DNA from: Zonotrichia leucophrys gambelii
Lineage: Eukaryota > Chordata > Aves > Passeriformes > Passerellidae
Direction of reading: 5' to 3'
NCBI RefSeq assembly: GCF_028769735.1
Contig: NC_088178.1
Location: 22,952,357-23,016,356, forward strand
Length of the DNA stretch: 64,000 nucleotides
Shown in pieces: positions 34,601-47,583 of the stretch (position 1 is the first letter of the stretch; each line of letters begins with the position of its first letter). The position numbers and the translations under genes were made by a program. Below the pieces are notes generated by a model that saw nothing but the letters and a program-made list of their open reading frames with translations, was not told the origin of the DNA and searched no databases.

Positions 34601-37600
34601 TGCAAACCTCTTCATCTATGGCTTGTGGTAAGCTCACTCTTCAGGAACTTCTGCCACTGCTGTATAGTGTTTATTTAGCATTTTCAGAAAGGAGATTTCA
34701 ATACAGCAGCAAAAGAAATAAAGGGCAAAGCAACAGCTTCAAATTTTACACCGGCAATGAAGTCATGATGGCAGAGCAGGTGAATGTCTTTCTCACAAAT
34801 AATGTCCCAAGAGAGGCTATGGATCTGGGAGCTGGTCCTCCAGGATTCCTTTGGGATGCTGAAAACGAATGCCCAGTTTGTGGAACTGCTGGTCCAAGTC
34901 CCCCAGTGCAGGATTTACGTGACAGCCCGTCGATCCAGCCTGAATGACTGGCAGAGACCCATCGGAGGCAGCAGAAGTCAATTAAGTCTCTGCTTACACA
35001 CAGCCTTTCTGAGCCAAGCTAAATTTTTATAACCCCAAACGTTCTGTTTCAAATTCTAAACTCACACTTTCACATCCCTTCCAGTAGAAAATATGTGAAT
35101 TAAACACATGTGTAACAGTCAGACAGACACACTCAGAGCACCTTAGGAGACCCTGACAGTAACTGAGGGGGAAAGAGGGGTTGATTTTCGGGAGGGAGAG
35201 GAAGGATTTTTTGTTTTTACAATAGAAAGCAGGACTTGATATGATGGGCCGTGGGGCAGCAGAAAGCCCAGTGGGAAAGGAAGAAGTTGCTGTCTTTTAA
35301 AACAGCCAGAGGTGAAATCAATGCAAGGGCTCTTCATATCTCCAGGAGTTAAGCAGGGGTGGTGACTATACCACCACAGTTCTCCAGGGCCACATCTGAA
35401 GAGTTACCTTCGCTCACGTTTCACCATTTTTAGGCATTGCTTCACAGTGTTTCCAAATAATTACTTGTGGCTGGCCCCAGCACAGAAATGGGGGGAATCC
35501 ACCTGGTAACAGCTACCCTCAGAAAAGTTCAGGCTCCAGGCTCTTTTCCATAAGCAGGCAAATGTTCAAACACTTACCCAAAAATACAGGTACAATCTGG
35601 CAGTACAGCTCACAGGAAACATCCCTCACGTGGGAGTTTCAGCACTTGCTGTTTCTAGAGGTGCCAGAAGTACTAGGGGCGGAGGGAGTGCTTTTCTAAT
35701 AGTATTTGGAATATTTCTCACATCATTATGAGTATAGCTGGGAGAGTAATTTATAATGAATCATTTTATTTTAATTAATTTCCCTGTTTATTCTTTGGGT
35801 GACTAACACACTCCCTCAACTGCCTTACAAGTACTTAAAATTTCTTCCTTAGTAACTATGGCCAGGGATAATGGTGGGGGTCGGCTTGATTATATGTGAT
35901 GGGATCCATTTTATCTTTGAGAGCTGAGGTTTTTTGATGGGTACTTCTTGTGACTTATGTACTGTGATTCTGTACTGTGATGTTTGTCACATTTTTGGCT
36001 CAAATTTCAACACCAGCAGGTGCCACTTCAAATCTGGAAGCGGTTATCCACAAGCATCCTTTAGCTGTCACAAACTTTGCTATTTTAACAAAGAGACTTG
36101 CTTGTAATCAAAGTGAACCCAAAAGTGGTTCACACATTCAGAAAAGTTTATCTTCAACTCTAACAAGAGGGCATGTACAATTTGCAGTCATACAAAAACA
36201 ATGCATAAAAGAAAAAATATTTCCTCGTGGATGTGGTTTATTTTGTTGCATGTGTTTATGAAAGAGGCAGTTTTACACCAAGAAACAGGGACACAAAGAC
36301 ATCTGTGGCCAATTCTTCCTTCATGGAACTCAGAGAAAACAAGCATTTTTCAATAAGCTGAAATACCTGCCCCATATCTATGTGGACAAATTCTCTATGG
36401 GTGAGGGGTCCAAGGCCTCTAATTACAATCTGTTTTCCTTAAAAAAAAAAAATCAGCTCTGTCCATCTGTTGTCATCAGAGCTTGTTCTGCTTTCTGCTC
36501 CAAGAAAACAGACTCAGCCCTGCTGCAGCCTTCTGAATGTTTCACTGGGGTGGTGACAAGCCTTTGTGCTGTTTCCTCAGAAGAGGACCATGATACTTGA
36601 ACCAGATGTCATCACTTGAAGCCCACATGAGTTGTAGGACTTCCTCTCTGTGTTAAGTGGAAGATATATTCTTTAGCAGTCTTTTATCTGCCTGAATGCA
36701 ATTCAGCCAGCCTGAGTTTCCTCTAAATGCCTTCCATCTGCTTTTGATTTGACTTGAGCAGGCTTCCAAGGTAGGTACATTCCTCTGTTTTGTTTAATTA
36801 CTTCATCCCAGAGATACCTTGCTGCCCCACGTTTCCTCTGCCTGCTCTTCATAAGCCAAGTGCCCGCTTGTCTGAGTTTCATTACTTCTGAGTAGTCTCT
36901 AACCCTTTAACTGTGTGCCACAGATGCTCATGTTCACTGCATACCCTGTCTGTAAAGCTGACTCCTGCAAGACAGCACTTCAGCAAGACACAAGGAACAA
37001 TGTGGAGGCACCACATTCTGCCAGAAGGTAATTATTTCTGAGTCTGCATACACTGTAGGAGAGGACTGCAGTTTTTGGTTTTTCCTCACTTGTGGAATTG
37101 ACAATTATACCACAACAGTGTTGCCTCTAAATCCAGTATCCTGTCACCAGCAGTATCAGCTGTTTCAGAGGAAAAAGCAGGGATTTCTGTAGTGCTCACC
37201 TAACAGAGAGTATCATCTGAACCAAAACTATAGTTCTCCAACAGTTCACTGATTGCCATGCTCCAAACCCAGGTCAGAGGTGTGATGCCACAAAAGCCAA
37301 AGGGTATCTCAGTCAAGCAGAGGAGGAGATAGAATTTTCTCCCAAAAATATTTTAAACTGAAATTTGATGTCTCAATGTCATCTTTAAAATCCTATCCCA
37401 ACACTGTGGATTTAAAGGCATTCCATGAATTAGGACAGTCTTTTTGTTCACGTTATCTGCCCATTTCCCAAATGCAAACAAATCCATTCTCCTTTTCCAT
37501 CATTATAAGTCCTACCTATGACAGTTTGCTGTGCTGGGTATTCAGCTCAATTTCTCATGTTTTCACTCACTAAATGCAATCTGCCAGCTGCTATAAATGG

Positions 37601-38047
37601 AAAACACACTGGAACCCTTGGATTTGTGCCCACACATATTAGTGGCTTGGATTGTTTTTAATTTGGGAGGAAGACTTGATGAGACCTTGATATCATAAAG
37701 GGTGCACTGTGTGAAAGAGTTCCTCGAAACAAAGTTTTTGCAGGAAAATAGATAAGGTCACTTGCTGTGGAAGAAAAAGGATCTCATGGTCAAGAAATGC
37801 CCTACATAACAGAAAGAGTCCTGTGAGGCTGAGGCTCAAGAAAGATGGAGAACAGTTGGCATGGATGAACAGTGATTGTTAAAAAAATGCGCCTTTCTCA
37901 TAGGTGTTTATGGGCAACATCTGTTCATAAGCATTGGAGAAGAGCTAGCCAAAAAAGATGCCCCAAAGTCAAAGATTATCACTAAACAATACAAGCATCA
38001 GAAATCCAGCCTGTCAAGGGGGATTAAGAAAAAAACAAATCAATCTC
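34601..38047. other. Non-coding DNA, no gene recognised
   Basis: The largest frame is 109 codons (34618-34947, +), unlike any family I know. The 35690-35800 stretch is AT-rich with ATTAATT-type cores. A 12-A run lies near 36440-36451. No mobile element was recognised. Confidence 0.7.
35958..35981. repeat. Short direct repeat, 11 bp x 2
   Basis: TGTACTGTGAT occurs at 35958-35968, preceded in phase by A, and again at 35971-35981, with a 2-bp spacer. A local slippage duplication. Confidence 0.8.
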
Positions 38048-38200
38048 TTAACATTTTTTCCTGCCACAAAATGTAAGGCAATCAATTTAGTTAGAAAAAC
38101 ATGGCATATTGCAATCTAAGTATTTTTTATTTCTTTATGTACCACAAGATGTAAACTAATCTAGTTAAGGAAACATGGTTTCACTGCATTCTGAGTAACA
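38048..38200. repeat. Diverged tandem duplication, about 75-80 bp x 2
   Basis: Two successive segments share the same order of landmarks: T-run, CCACAAxATGTAA, AATC, TAGTTA, AAACATGG, TGCA, TCTxAGTA. In copy 1 CCACAA starts at 38064 and in copy 2 at 38142, so the period is about 78 bp. The copies differ by several substitutions and small gaps, indicating an old duplication. It matches no transposable element I know. Confidence 0.75.
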
Positions 38201-40094
38201 GCCCCTGTTTTTCTACACACTGATATGTTTTATGCTGCTTTTACCACTTTCTCTGTAGGCCTAATGGGTTTCATAACACCTTAAAAACTCTTGGCGACTC
38301 CCTTCTGGAGTCCACTTGGATTTCAGAGCATATGTTGGGGGTGGCATGAAAAACGCTCAATGCACTGCAGTGGAAAAACAATTTGTAACAACATTTCCTG
38401 AAGCAATAGGTTCCAATCCATTGAAAGTCTATTTACCATATGCTTGAAAGACTCCAGGAACAACAGAAAGTCATGCATGGATGCCTCTGTGCAAACACAA
38501 GGCAAGTAAAAATAGAACTTTCTGACCACCATCCAGCTGCACTTGAGGAAGCCATTTTTAGCTTCTCTGAGTACCTCAGCACTCCTCAGTGCTCATCATT
38601 TTATATCCAGGAAACACTTGCTCTTGCCCCATGAAAGCCAGTGGAAAACATGAGGGGGAGTTCCTGTCTGATTTCCTTGGGACGTGCAGGCACATTTGCC
38701 AGCAGAGGAACTGCTCCTGAGAGCACAGGGTAAAGTCTTGCTGCAGAAAAGACACACATGAACATGCAAACACACTGCAGTGCCACACGCCAGGAGGGTA
38801 AACATCCCCACCCAGCAACCTCCCACATCTGTGCAAGTGTCTGGCTGCCCTGGTTGGGTTCTCCTGGCTGGGGCAAGCTCATGAGCACTGAGTGCCATAC
38901 ATGTTTTCCATACACAGACCCAAATGTGTTTGGTTTCTGTAAGTTTGTCCCAGAAGAAGGGGAAGGTTGACCACCAAAAGCTCATGTTTTGTTGTCATTT
39001 GTAAGACAGCAATTCAAGCAAGTTTCCCAAAACCAAAACTGTCCAACAGAGAGTTGTGGCCAATGTCTGCACAGCAGCTGACCGCTAACGTTTACCAACA
39101 CCTCACATCTCTGGTCAGACAGCTTTGTTTTGCAAATATTGACCTTAGAGGTCACAGCTTAAACAGGTCAGAACTTCTGTTTGGTTAGGATGAGTATTAG
39201 GGAGCATTTAATCTTTTTTGGTTTGGAAAGTGCACTAAAAACATGAAGGAAAGGATTCATGAAAGGATTTACTATTGGGCTAACTCTGCTCTCCTGGAAA
39301 TTACTGATAAAACTGCCAGCGCTGTTTAGTAAGTAGTGTTTGAGTTTTGTTTTTTGCTGTTTTTTGGGGTTTTCTTTAAACCAACACAAGGTGCTTCAGT
39401 CAATTTTTTTTTCTCAGTCAAGTACCCAGGAGTAAAAGCAAAGGCAGAGAGCTAAACACTGTCTAGAAAGGAGTTACAGAGAAGATGAAATTGAGCTCTT
39501 TTCAGAGGTGCCTGGAAAAAAAATTACAAAAAACAATGGACACAAAGAGCACAAGATAGGTTGAAAATGGGTATTGTGAAACAAAACTGTTCAGAGGGAG
39601 AGTGGTCCAGCACCAAAGCCAAGATCTAGAGAGGTCCTGTCAATTATCTTCTTGCAGATTTCCAAACTTCAACTGGACCAGCTTGGAGCAACCAGACCTG
39701 ACTTTGAGGACTTCTCTGAGGAAAAGCAAACCACAACACAATTGCACTCTGCATCATTACTTTCAAGGTGTTTGTCCAAGACTCTCATATTCATATGTAT
39801 TTCAGCATATTGTGCCAGTGAAGAGTTTTCAATTAATCAGAAAACTGTTTCAATGTTTTAAAAGTAAATATAACCAAACTTGAATACCTCACAGGATATG
39901 GACCTACGGGCTCTAGATACCATGGTCAAATGCAGGTCACATCATTACTGTTCCAAGGTTTTTCCACCTGATGCCTGCTCAAAGAATTCCAGGAAATAAT
40001 CTGCTGTGCATATACATGCCATGATTTTTACCAGTTAGCATTTTGTGCCTGGAGTCCTGACAGTACAGATATATCTGAAATGTTTTTAAACAAA
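38201..40094. other. Non-coding DNA, no gene recognised
   Basis: A locally GC-richer part (38570-38990) leaves several minus-strand frames open together (up to 129 codons at 38596-38985). Their Cys/Ser/His-rich translations shift with frame and have no recognisable motif. The rest is AT-rich with T-rich tracts near 39345-39375. Confidence 0.7.
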
Positions 40095-40309
40095 ATTCAG
40101 TATTAGGAAAAGTTTCTTTGTTGAAAGGGCGATTGGGTACTGAACAAGCTGCCAAAGGAAGTGGTGGAGTCACCATCCCTGGAGGTATTTAAAGGACTTG
40201 TAAATGTGGCATTCAGGGACAGGTTTTGTGGTGGACTTGGCAGTGCTGGATTAATAGCTAGACTCAGTCTAGAGGTCTTTTCAAACCTGAATCATTCTGT
40301 GATTCTGCT
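40095..40309 (+). mobile_element. CR1 LINE, 5'-truncated 3' end
   Basis: The sequence follows the avian CR1 3' region in order: an AGTATTAGGAAAAGTTTCTT-type start, TTGAAAGGGCGATTGGGTAC, CTGCCAAAGGAAGTGGTGGA, CACCATCCCTGGAGGTATTTA, GTGGACTTGGCAGTGCTGGA, AGAGGTCTTTTCAAACCTGA, and a terminus ATCATTCTGTGATTCTG with the octamer-type repeats that replace a poly(A) tail in CR1. Only about 215 bp of the 3' end is present, with no reverse-transcriptase coding part, as is usual for dead copies. Substitutions against the family pattern show it is not recent. It is the clearest mobile element in the window and the main reason to suspect a bird. Any frame read through it is a shadow. Confidence 0.95.
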
Positions 40310-42289
40310 TGATGAAGAGTGGGGGGTTGTAAAAAATTAACACTTCATGGGATTAAAGTTTTTTTTCTTATCAGAATTGTCCAATCCATCAAAAAATGGG
40401 CTGAAACCAAAATATTTATTCTAAAGAAAAGGCAGGAGGAGGGTGCAGAATGGGAACCTCTTAGTAGTTACAATATTATATGTATACACAGAACACATAC
40501 AACATATTTTTTCCTTCTTAATAAATAAAACTAGATTTTTCCAAGAGTATAAATACTTTTATTTTACTTTTCTGTGAAAAAAAAATCGTATTCTTGGCCC
40601 AGTTCTCCCTAACGGAAAGGCTGAGGGAGAGATACATGGGAAAAGAAAGGCTTCTTTTCAGAGGTGACCTTCCAGGTAAGAACTGAAGCTTCTTATAACG
40701 TTGCCAATGCTTCGCTTGACCCATTAATAAGGAATGAGAGAACACGAATGTCTAAGGCTGCCTGGTGAGTTAGCACCTCTGGACAGTTTGAATTCCCCAT
40801 AGATATAAAGATTAAGGCAGTTTTTGAAAGAAAGTGCAGTAACATTTACTTGCATGTGCCCAAATGAATGGAGAATCCCTGGACTCAAACACAAATCTCT
40901 GGTTCATCACATGCAGCTCCTCGCAGCCAATGTATAACAACATTTATTCAGAAAGGTTCACCAAACTTGACTCCACATAACTTGACACACCACAAGCCAC
41001 AGAACACTTCCACATAATCTATAACAACTTAAAATCTCTAATTTGAAAAACCAAAAGCCACAAAAAAAAAAAAAAATACAATGCACTACAGGCAGAAAGA
41101 AGAAAAGAAGAAACCCTGATCCTTTCAAGAACAGGTAATTTGTTAGGTGATAATGCCTGCTGGTCAGAGAAGAGTGGCCCATACCCAATCCTGCTTAGCA
41201 AACACAAAAAACGAAGGAAAAGAAGGCCTTCTGTCACTCCTAGAAATTTTTGCCTAAGTCAAACTCTGGTTTTACCGTGAGTGCATGAGCGAGATACAGC
41301 CACAAGGCACCTGAGCATTTTTAATACACCAAAGGGAGCAATGGATGGGTCACATCTATTCTCTCCTCTCCAGGGAATCAAGAGAAAGAGAACAAACAAA
41401 AACCATTTCAATTTAAAAGGGAATAATAATCAACAAATAAATAAATTCCTGCCCTAGGCAGCTAATAGAACCATTTCACATCAAATGAGGGCAAGTGATG
41501 ATGGTGAGGCCCCACAAGCCCTCCCCATTCTGGTACAGTCAGGGAGCACTTCCCTTCACAAGAAGCTGCCCAGCACTCCTACCTGAATTTGTGGTTTCTC
41601 AGGTAGTGACTACAATGAGAAATGAATACATAATCAGACTAGTTTCTGAAAAAGGAAGAAGAAAGGTGTGGGAACCTAAAAGCCTAAGGTGTTTTATTTG
41701 TCTTCAAGTAGGTTCTTGCTCCTCCGCTGACAGTAGTGAAGAAAAAAGTGGGTGTAGTCTCTGTTGCTAAGGGCAAAGTCATGTACAGTCAAGGTGGATA
41801 AATGTTGAAAGTTTTGGTTTGGATAAGTGCTTGGGAGTTGTGGTGCTTATCTACATCTCAGCTTATCTGGAGCACTTCGATCAGCAGCACTGAGTCAGGA
41901 ATCATGCCATGTCTTTGGGCTCTTCCCAGAAGGTTCCCAGCACTGACTCCCACCATCCTGGTGTAGTTAAGGATGTCCAGAGATAGGTCACTCTGACAGC
42001 ATCCCACAGCACTAGCATCTCCATCCCTGTGTGAAACAAGAAGGCAGCCTGTCGGGCAGAAACAGATTTACACATAGGTTGCGGAGTGAAAGGGAATTTC
42101 ATCAAATCCAAAAGCAGATTCTGTTCAAGTTTGGGCAGGAAATTCAGAAATGCTCAGATTTTTATCTAATTGATTTGCATGCCCCTGTTTATAAGGAGAT
42201 TCCAGACATGGAACCATACAGACTGTTTATTATTGCTTGCACAACTGTCATTTTCAGACAGCTTAAATTCCACCCCAAGTTCCCGGGGG
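40310..42289. other. Non-coding DNA, no gene recognised
   Basis: AT-rich, with a 15-A run at 41062-41076. Frames of 91 codons (41495-41770) and 103 codons (42031-42342) are unlike known proteins. No mobile element was seen apart from the CR1 just upstream. Confidence 0.7.
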
Positions 42290-42740
42290 TGAAATCCACC
42301 TCCCATACCATCAGCTGCCTAAAACTTAGGCGCCGAATCTAAACTCCTTGGCTAAGCTCCACTGAGAGCCAGTGGAGAGTGGCACCTCCAGGGAGTGATT
42401 CCTGCCCCGTGTCTCAGATATCTTTGCCCTGTGGAGATGAGTCACCCACCAAAAGGCCTGTCCCTCTGCAGCGCTGCAGAGAGGAGCTGGGTGACTTGCC
42501 AAGACCAGCTCCGCTGTCTGGAGCCCCAGACAAATGCACTCCTGCTCCCACCAAAGAGGGCAAACACTGTACTCCATCTCCCAGTGAGCCAATGGAAGAA
42601 TGAGGTGGGAAGTGCTGTACCATAAAGACCTTTAAATGTGTAACTCCAAAGGGAGCACAGAGCACCTAAGCAGCAATAAGAGGCTTAAATCAACTTGTGG
42701 ATTTAGGCCTAAGTGACTTCCCCCAAGCTTTCACACTAAT
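42290..42740. repeat. Possible ancient repeat region with a MIR-like piece
   Basis: Seen: short motifs of one type recur (CTTAGGCGCC near 42328, GTGGCACCTCC near 42379, GAGCACCTAAG near 42660, ATTTAGGCC near 42700). The piece 42700-42736 reads TAGGCCTAAGTGACTTCCCC then CAAGCTTTCACAC, close to the MIR-type 'TAAGTGACTTGCCCAAGGTCACAC' core on the minus strand. I infer that much of this region is an old, decayed interspersed repeat. Family and boundaries are not resolved. Confidence 0.4.
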
Positions 42741-42851
42741 TTAAAACACTACTTTTCCAGTCATGCCTATGATTTTCCCCTGGCTGTGGTCCCCTTTGAA
42801 GATTCTCTCATGAATCCTTTACTGAAAACATCTCCAAACTCCTGGATAACC

Positions 42852-42865
42852 GGGGGGGGGCGGGG
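42852..42865 (+). repeat. G-run, (G)9-C-(G)4
   Basis: Nine G, one C, four G followed by an A-run. It could support a G-quadruplex, but is just as well explained as a homopolymer expansion. Its length is prone to sequencing error. Confidence 0.85.
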
Positions 42866-43189
42866 AAAAAGTAAAGACAGAAACAGAAATTAGCATGAAG
42901 GAAAGTCTCCAGCAGCATTCACAAGGCATCCTGCTGCACAACATTTTGCCAACAAAGCAAACAAAAGCTGTGAGGCCTTTTCTCAGCCCCAGGCTGGAGA
43001 AGTGAATGCTCACACCAACTTTCTGTGCACTGCCCTGAGCGTGAGAGTCCCACCAAATGACCCCAAAAACCACCCCTGCCCTCCACACCGACCCCCTGCT
43101 GTTCCCCTTCCCATCACATCCCATTTAACTCAGCACAGTAGCCCCCAAGAATTGCTAGGTTCATTCTCAAGTTCCTTGCTGAGAATGAA

Positions 43190-43310
43190 ACATTTTTATT
43201 GACATGGAAAGATTGCGCCATGTGCATAATTGCTGCATACAACAAGATGGAAACCACAAGCAATAAAACACTCCATGGGCGATGACTCGTGTTTACAGTA
43301 AATAGGAACG
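43190..43310. promoter_or_regulatory. Candidate regulatory element with paired forkhead sites
   Basis: Seen: TGTTTAC (43290-43296) followed by GTAAATA (43298-43304), two forkhead-type cores in inverted orientation one base apart, plus TAATTG (43227-43232). CpGs are retained near 43216, 43280 and 43288. Known: FOX factors bind TGTTTAC. Inferred: regulatory function. Confidence 0.4.
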
Positions 43311-46300
43311 ATGCTGCCAGATGTCAGCAGCACCAAATCATGTGTTGCTATCCCAGGTCTCCAGAAGAAGGAAATAAAACCCCACCACAGATATTTTTAT
43401 TTCTGGCGAGAGGATGACTGCTGGGTTGATTGCATCTCTGAGACTCTGGGTAAGTGGCAGAGACAGGATCTTATTTTTGTTTCAAGAATTCTTGTACACT
43501 GTAGTGGGAAAACAGACTGTTATAGCTTTTTGAGTCTCAAAATTTAGAAATACCATGTTCCCTTGTCTAGATCTGCTAGTGTGATGAGCCTGCACTGAAG
43601 CCCAGGGGAGCAATTGAATGAAGAACATTTGTTCCATATGCCACCCCTCCCCCAGGCCACAAAACAGATCTCAAAATCCTACAGTTTGAGCCTCTGGTGA
43701 TAGACCAAATGTCACAATTGCAACTTGCCAGGAGAAGGAAGTAGGGGAGATCAAATATGTCACTGTCATCACTGGAACCAGGGTACATCCTCCTTCTAGC
43801 AAAGTCTTTCAAATCAAGTGTTCCCAAACACTGCTAAATCTCAAGAAAAAAGTGATGAGCCAAATTCCTGAGTAAAGCTCACCAGTTATGCAGAAGGCTG
43901 GACCAGAGATTTCTTTGTGGATTATAAAACTATGTATTTGTGCAGCTCCAGTCATTCAGGACCCATGGGGTGGCTTTTAGGACTACTTTCCTGAAAAGAG
44001 TTTAGCCATTTTGAAGTGCTCCCTTTAGGATACCTCAGAAGTTGTGACCTGAAAGAAGTGCCAGGAATCAGCCAAAAAAACAAACAAAAAAAAAAGGACT
44101 TCTCTGAAAAGGATTTAAGTTGTCTATTACAGCTGTAACAAGTCAGTTCAACTGGCAGGTTTTGCTTCAACTGCATAGAGCTTGGACATCCAATTTTCAG
44201 TCTCCTTGATCCCAATTAAAGAATAAATCACAAACCCTACTTTTCAGACTTCAGTGTCACAGTCTAAAAGGCACAATTGTCTCTGGGTATGTCCAGATGG
44301 AACCTGCCACCAGGTAATGGTCTTGCACTTTCTTAATGCTCCAACTGTCTAGAAATGAGCCAGTTCCAGAACAAATGCTGGCTGTGAGGGTAGATCTAGG
44401 TGTACCACGCTGAAAAACACCACATGCTGCCTTGAGATCACAGAGGAGCCCCTACAGTGTCTGTTGGTGGATGCAGGCAGAGAACCAAGATTGTTTGTCT
44501 TAAATTACCAGCATGAAAATAAACCAGTTAGATGTGATCCTTAATGTCAGTGTCAGAGATAGCTGCATTTGGACATCAGGCCATTAAGGGAAGAAAAATA
44601 TATAGGAAATATCCCAGAAATGTGATGTCTGTAGACCATCATTTTCAGCTAGACTGATAGCCCACTGACTGCAAAATCTCTGCCTGTCTATCACAGGGTT
44701 CAAACTGTCCTCTGAGCCCTCCCTGTCAATTCACATAACTCCTGGTAATGGCCTCTTGGCAGCTTCACCCTGGAAACTAATAAGCCAGCAAATTACACAG
44801 TCTTGGACTTATTTCAGAAATACAAGTACCTGATCTAATTCAATAATGCATGATGCTAACAGTCCTTCTTGCAGATGTGATTATCCTGGTAATGATGTAT
44901 TGTGGAGACCACAATCTGGCATATGACCTCATCCTTATCTGCAGCTGCAACGCACTACTGGATTCAGATTTAGGCTGCAAGTGGCCTCAATTCAAATATG
45001 TCCAGTGCTCTGAGGCTCTCAGTCCTAAACACCCCCTTAAGACCAGACATGACCTGTTGTCTGAGCCAAATTCTCACCTAGTGTAAGTAAGCAGGGAAAA
45101 TGTACATTTCCAAATGGCTAGGGTTCTTTTTCTAATTTATTTTTCCTATCCACAGTTCTGAAACTAAAATAGTCCCAAATCTGCTTGTCCTAGAAGACTG
45201 GCATGTTTCATTAGGAATTGTTCTTCGCGTAAAAATAATGTCCTGTCAAATCTAAGCGTTTTACTTAGGTTGAATACACTGAGCACAATTTTTCTAACTC
45301 AAAACTCTCCTGAAATTTTCATTTCACTGCATCTTCCACCTACTTGGCAACTATTCTGATTTCCTGTGCTTATTAGGGGAGTTATTAAGGAGTACTAATA
45401 TTCCCTATTCCCTATGCAAGGAAAAAAAAAAAAAAACAGTTGTGAAGCTGAGCATAAAGCACCCAGAACTAGCCAAAATTTGGTGTGTAGGATACAGCAT
45501 ACTAGAATAGTCATAACCCTGATGCTCACACCCAGAGATGACCCTCTCAACTTTCTTTCTCTGCAGATTTTTTTCAAGATCAGGTCTGTGTCCATTTCAC
45601 AACTCCTGCACATGTGTTCCCACTGCATGACCCCTGGATAAATACCCCACATCCCAGGGCTGAAACCCCTGGCTTATTCCAGTGCAGTAATCTGTTTTCC
45701 TGCTGCATCCTACAGACCTATAAACTTGTTTGTTTTCTCTTAGATCACAATGTGCAGATAAAAACATCCTCCCAGTTGTGGCTTTCTCTGCTCAGGTCTG
45801 AGGAGCACCTGTTATACATCACAAAAGCTTCTCATACCATTGGCAGCCTTTCCCTGTTTGGAAATGGCTCTCTTCATAAAAAAACCACCCTAGTCTCGGT
45901 TTCATACTGCCAGAAAACATGGATTTTTTTTTCCCCTAAGCACAATATTTGCCTTGTATTCCGCTGACCTTCACTGACTGTCCTGTCTAACCGCGGTTTT
46001 GGTACAATGGGGTTTTCTCCACATGTCTGTGGCTTCAGGGTGACGTTTCAGCCCATTAGGAGCTCCAAGTTGGTTACAGCAAAACCTCACTCACCCCAGA
46101 TCTCAAATACCTACAGCACTCTGCTCCTCTAAATGGGCTTGTGTTCCCTCAAGGTCAGCAAACACTGAGCATTGCCTCAGTTAGCCCAGACCTTGGCAGA
46201 GCAGCCTATTTATTGGTCCTAATCCACACAGCTGGAGTTCACAGGGATGGCAGCACCCCAGTTTACCTTTAGTAAAGGAACATTTCTCCTTGAAAGTCAG

Positions 46301-47583
46301 CTGCCTGTATTTTTCCACCTTCAAGGAAATTCTCCATGCCATCAGCTGCTCTCAACCTGCCTCTATCTGCCTGAGGTTCCCTGAAGAAGCTACCCTATAG
46401 CTTCTACTGCCTGTAAAATCCAAACAGGCATCAGAGGGGCAAATCTGAAAAGGAGGTTGCAATTAACCATTCAATTCCCAAGAGAAAAGGTGGATCATCC
46501 TTTTCTCTCTTCAGACAGACACTGGCCAATCCTCTGGAAAATTTGCTTCAGCCACCCAGCCACTATGGGTTTCTCTGCTGGAATAATAAACTGCCTTCCT
46601 CCATGACCTGTGATTAACAAGGGATTGAACTTGTTGATTAATGGTCCTTTGAGCTGAATGCAGAAACCTTTCCAAGCACAAAGACCTGCAATCAGAATTC
46701 CTCACACCTCCCAACATCCTTTCCAAGTGAGAAGTAGTAGATAGGCTTTATGGGAAAAACTTCTCCTGCAAATTCCAGCTGATGTACATCTCATTCACCT
46801 GCATTCCCATTAGTTCCTTTTAGCACTGATTAATACAGTCCTGAACACCAGTCAGTGCCACAGCAAGTGCTTTCTTCAACATCTTTGATTTGTCTTGATT
46901 TCCTTAATTCCCCATTCTTCTCATCTCACTATATATTTTATGTCTGCTCATTCAGATAGTCTTTTCCCTTCTTTCTGTCAAGACAGATGTGCATCTAGAG
47001 CCAAACCAGTCCAGTTTAGCCTTCCAACCATTCAGGAGGAGCCATTTACTTAAAGGAAATTTCAATGATAATGAAGAACGAACTCCTTTAATGCTTTGAT
47101 TTCCTTGCCTAAGTGAACCACAGTAAGATTTTCATGCCCTTTCCTCTATCTATAATGGCATGTTTATTGCTCATGATGGGGAAAATAAATTGCCAGGACA
47201 CATAGGGTTCTTCTGGGGTATTTTCCAAGAATAAAAATTCAAATCTTCACCTAAATTACAATTAAATGAACAACAGCACTCTCTGGCTGCATTTCCAGGG
47301 CACAGCATGCACCAAGGACATGCTGCATCCACGGCTGGGGTCCCTGGAACAGGCTCAGCCTGTACACCAAATCAGCACATTGTGGATGAGCCACTTTCTG
47401 CCTTGTGCCTGAGCTGAGCTTGTAAATCCACTCCCAACATTCCTAACCAGCAACAGCATCAGCCAAGAGAAGGCAGCCTGGACACTCAGTCTGGCTGTGG
47501 ACATGGGCTGGAAGCTGGGTGTGTCCTGTAAGGTGCGCCCAGACAGAAATAACTCTTACTTTTGAGCACCAGAGCAGCTGGCT
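43311..47583. other. Non-coding DNA, no gene recognised
   Basis: Open frames reach 117 codons (45614-45967, +) with no recognisable domain. A 15-A run lies at 45422-45436. No clear transposable element, tandem array or regulatory cluster was noticed. Confidence 0.7.

Noticed and set aside
38596..38985. 129-codon minus-strand frame with Cys/His-rich translation
   Set aside because: Three frames on the same strand are open together and the Cys spacing fits no zinc-finger or knottin pattern; explained by local GC-rich composition.
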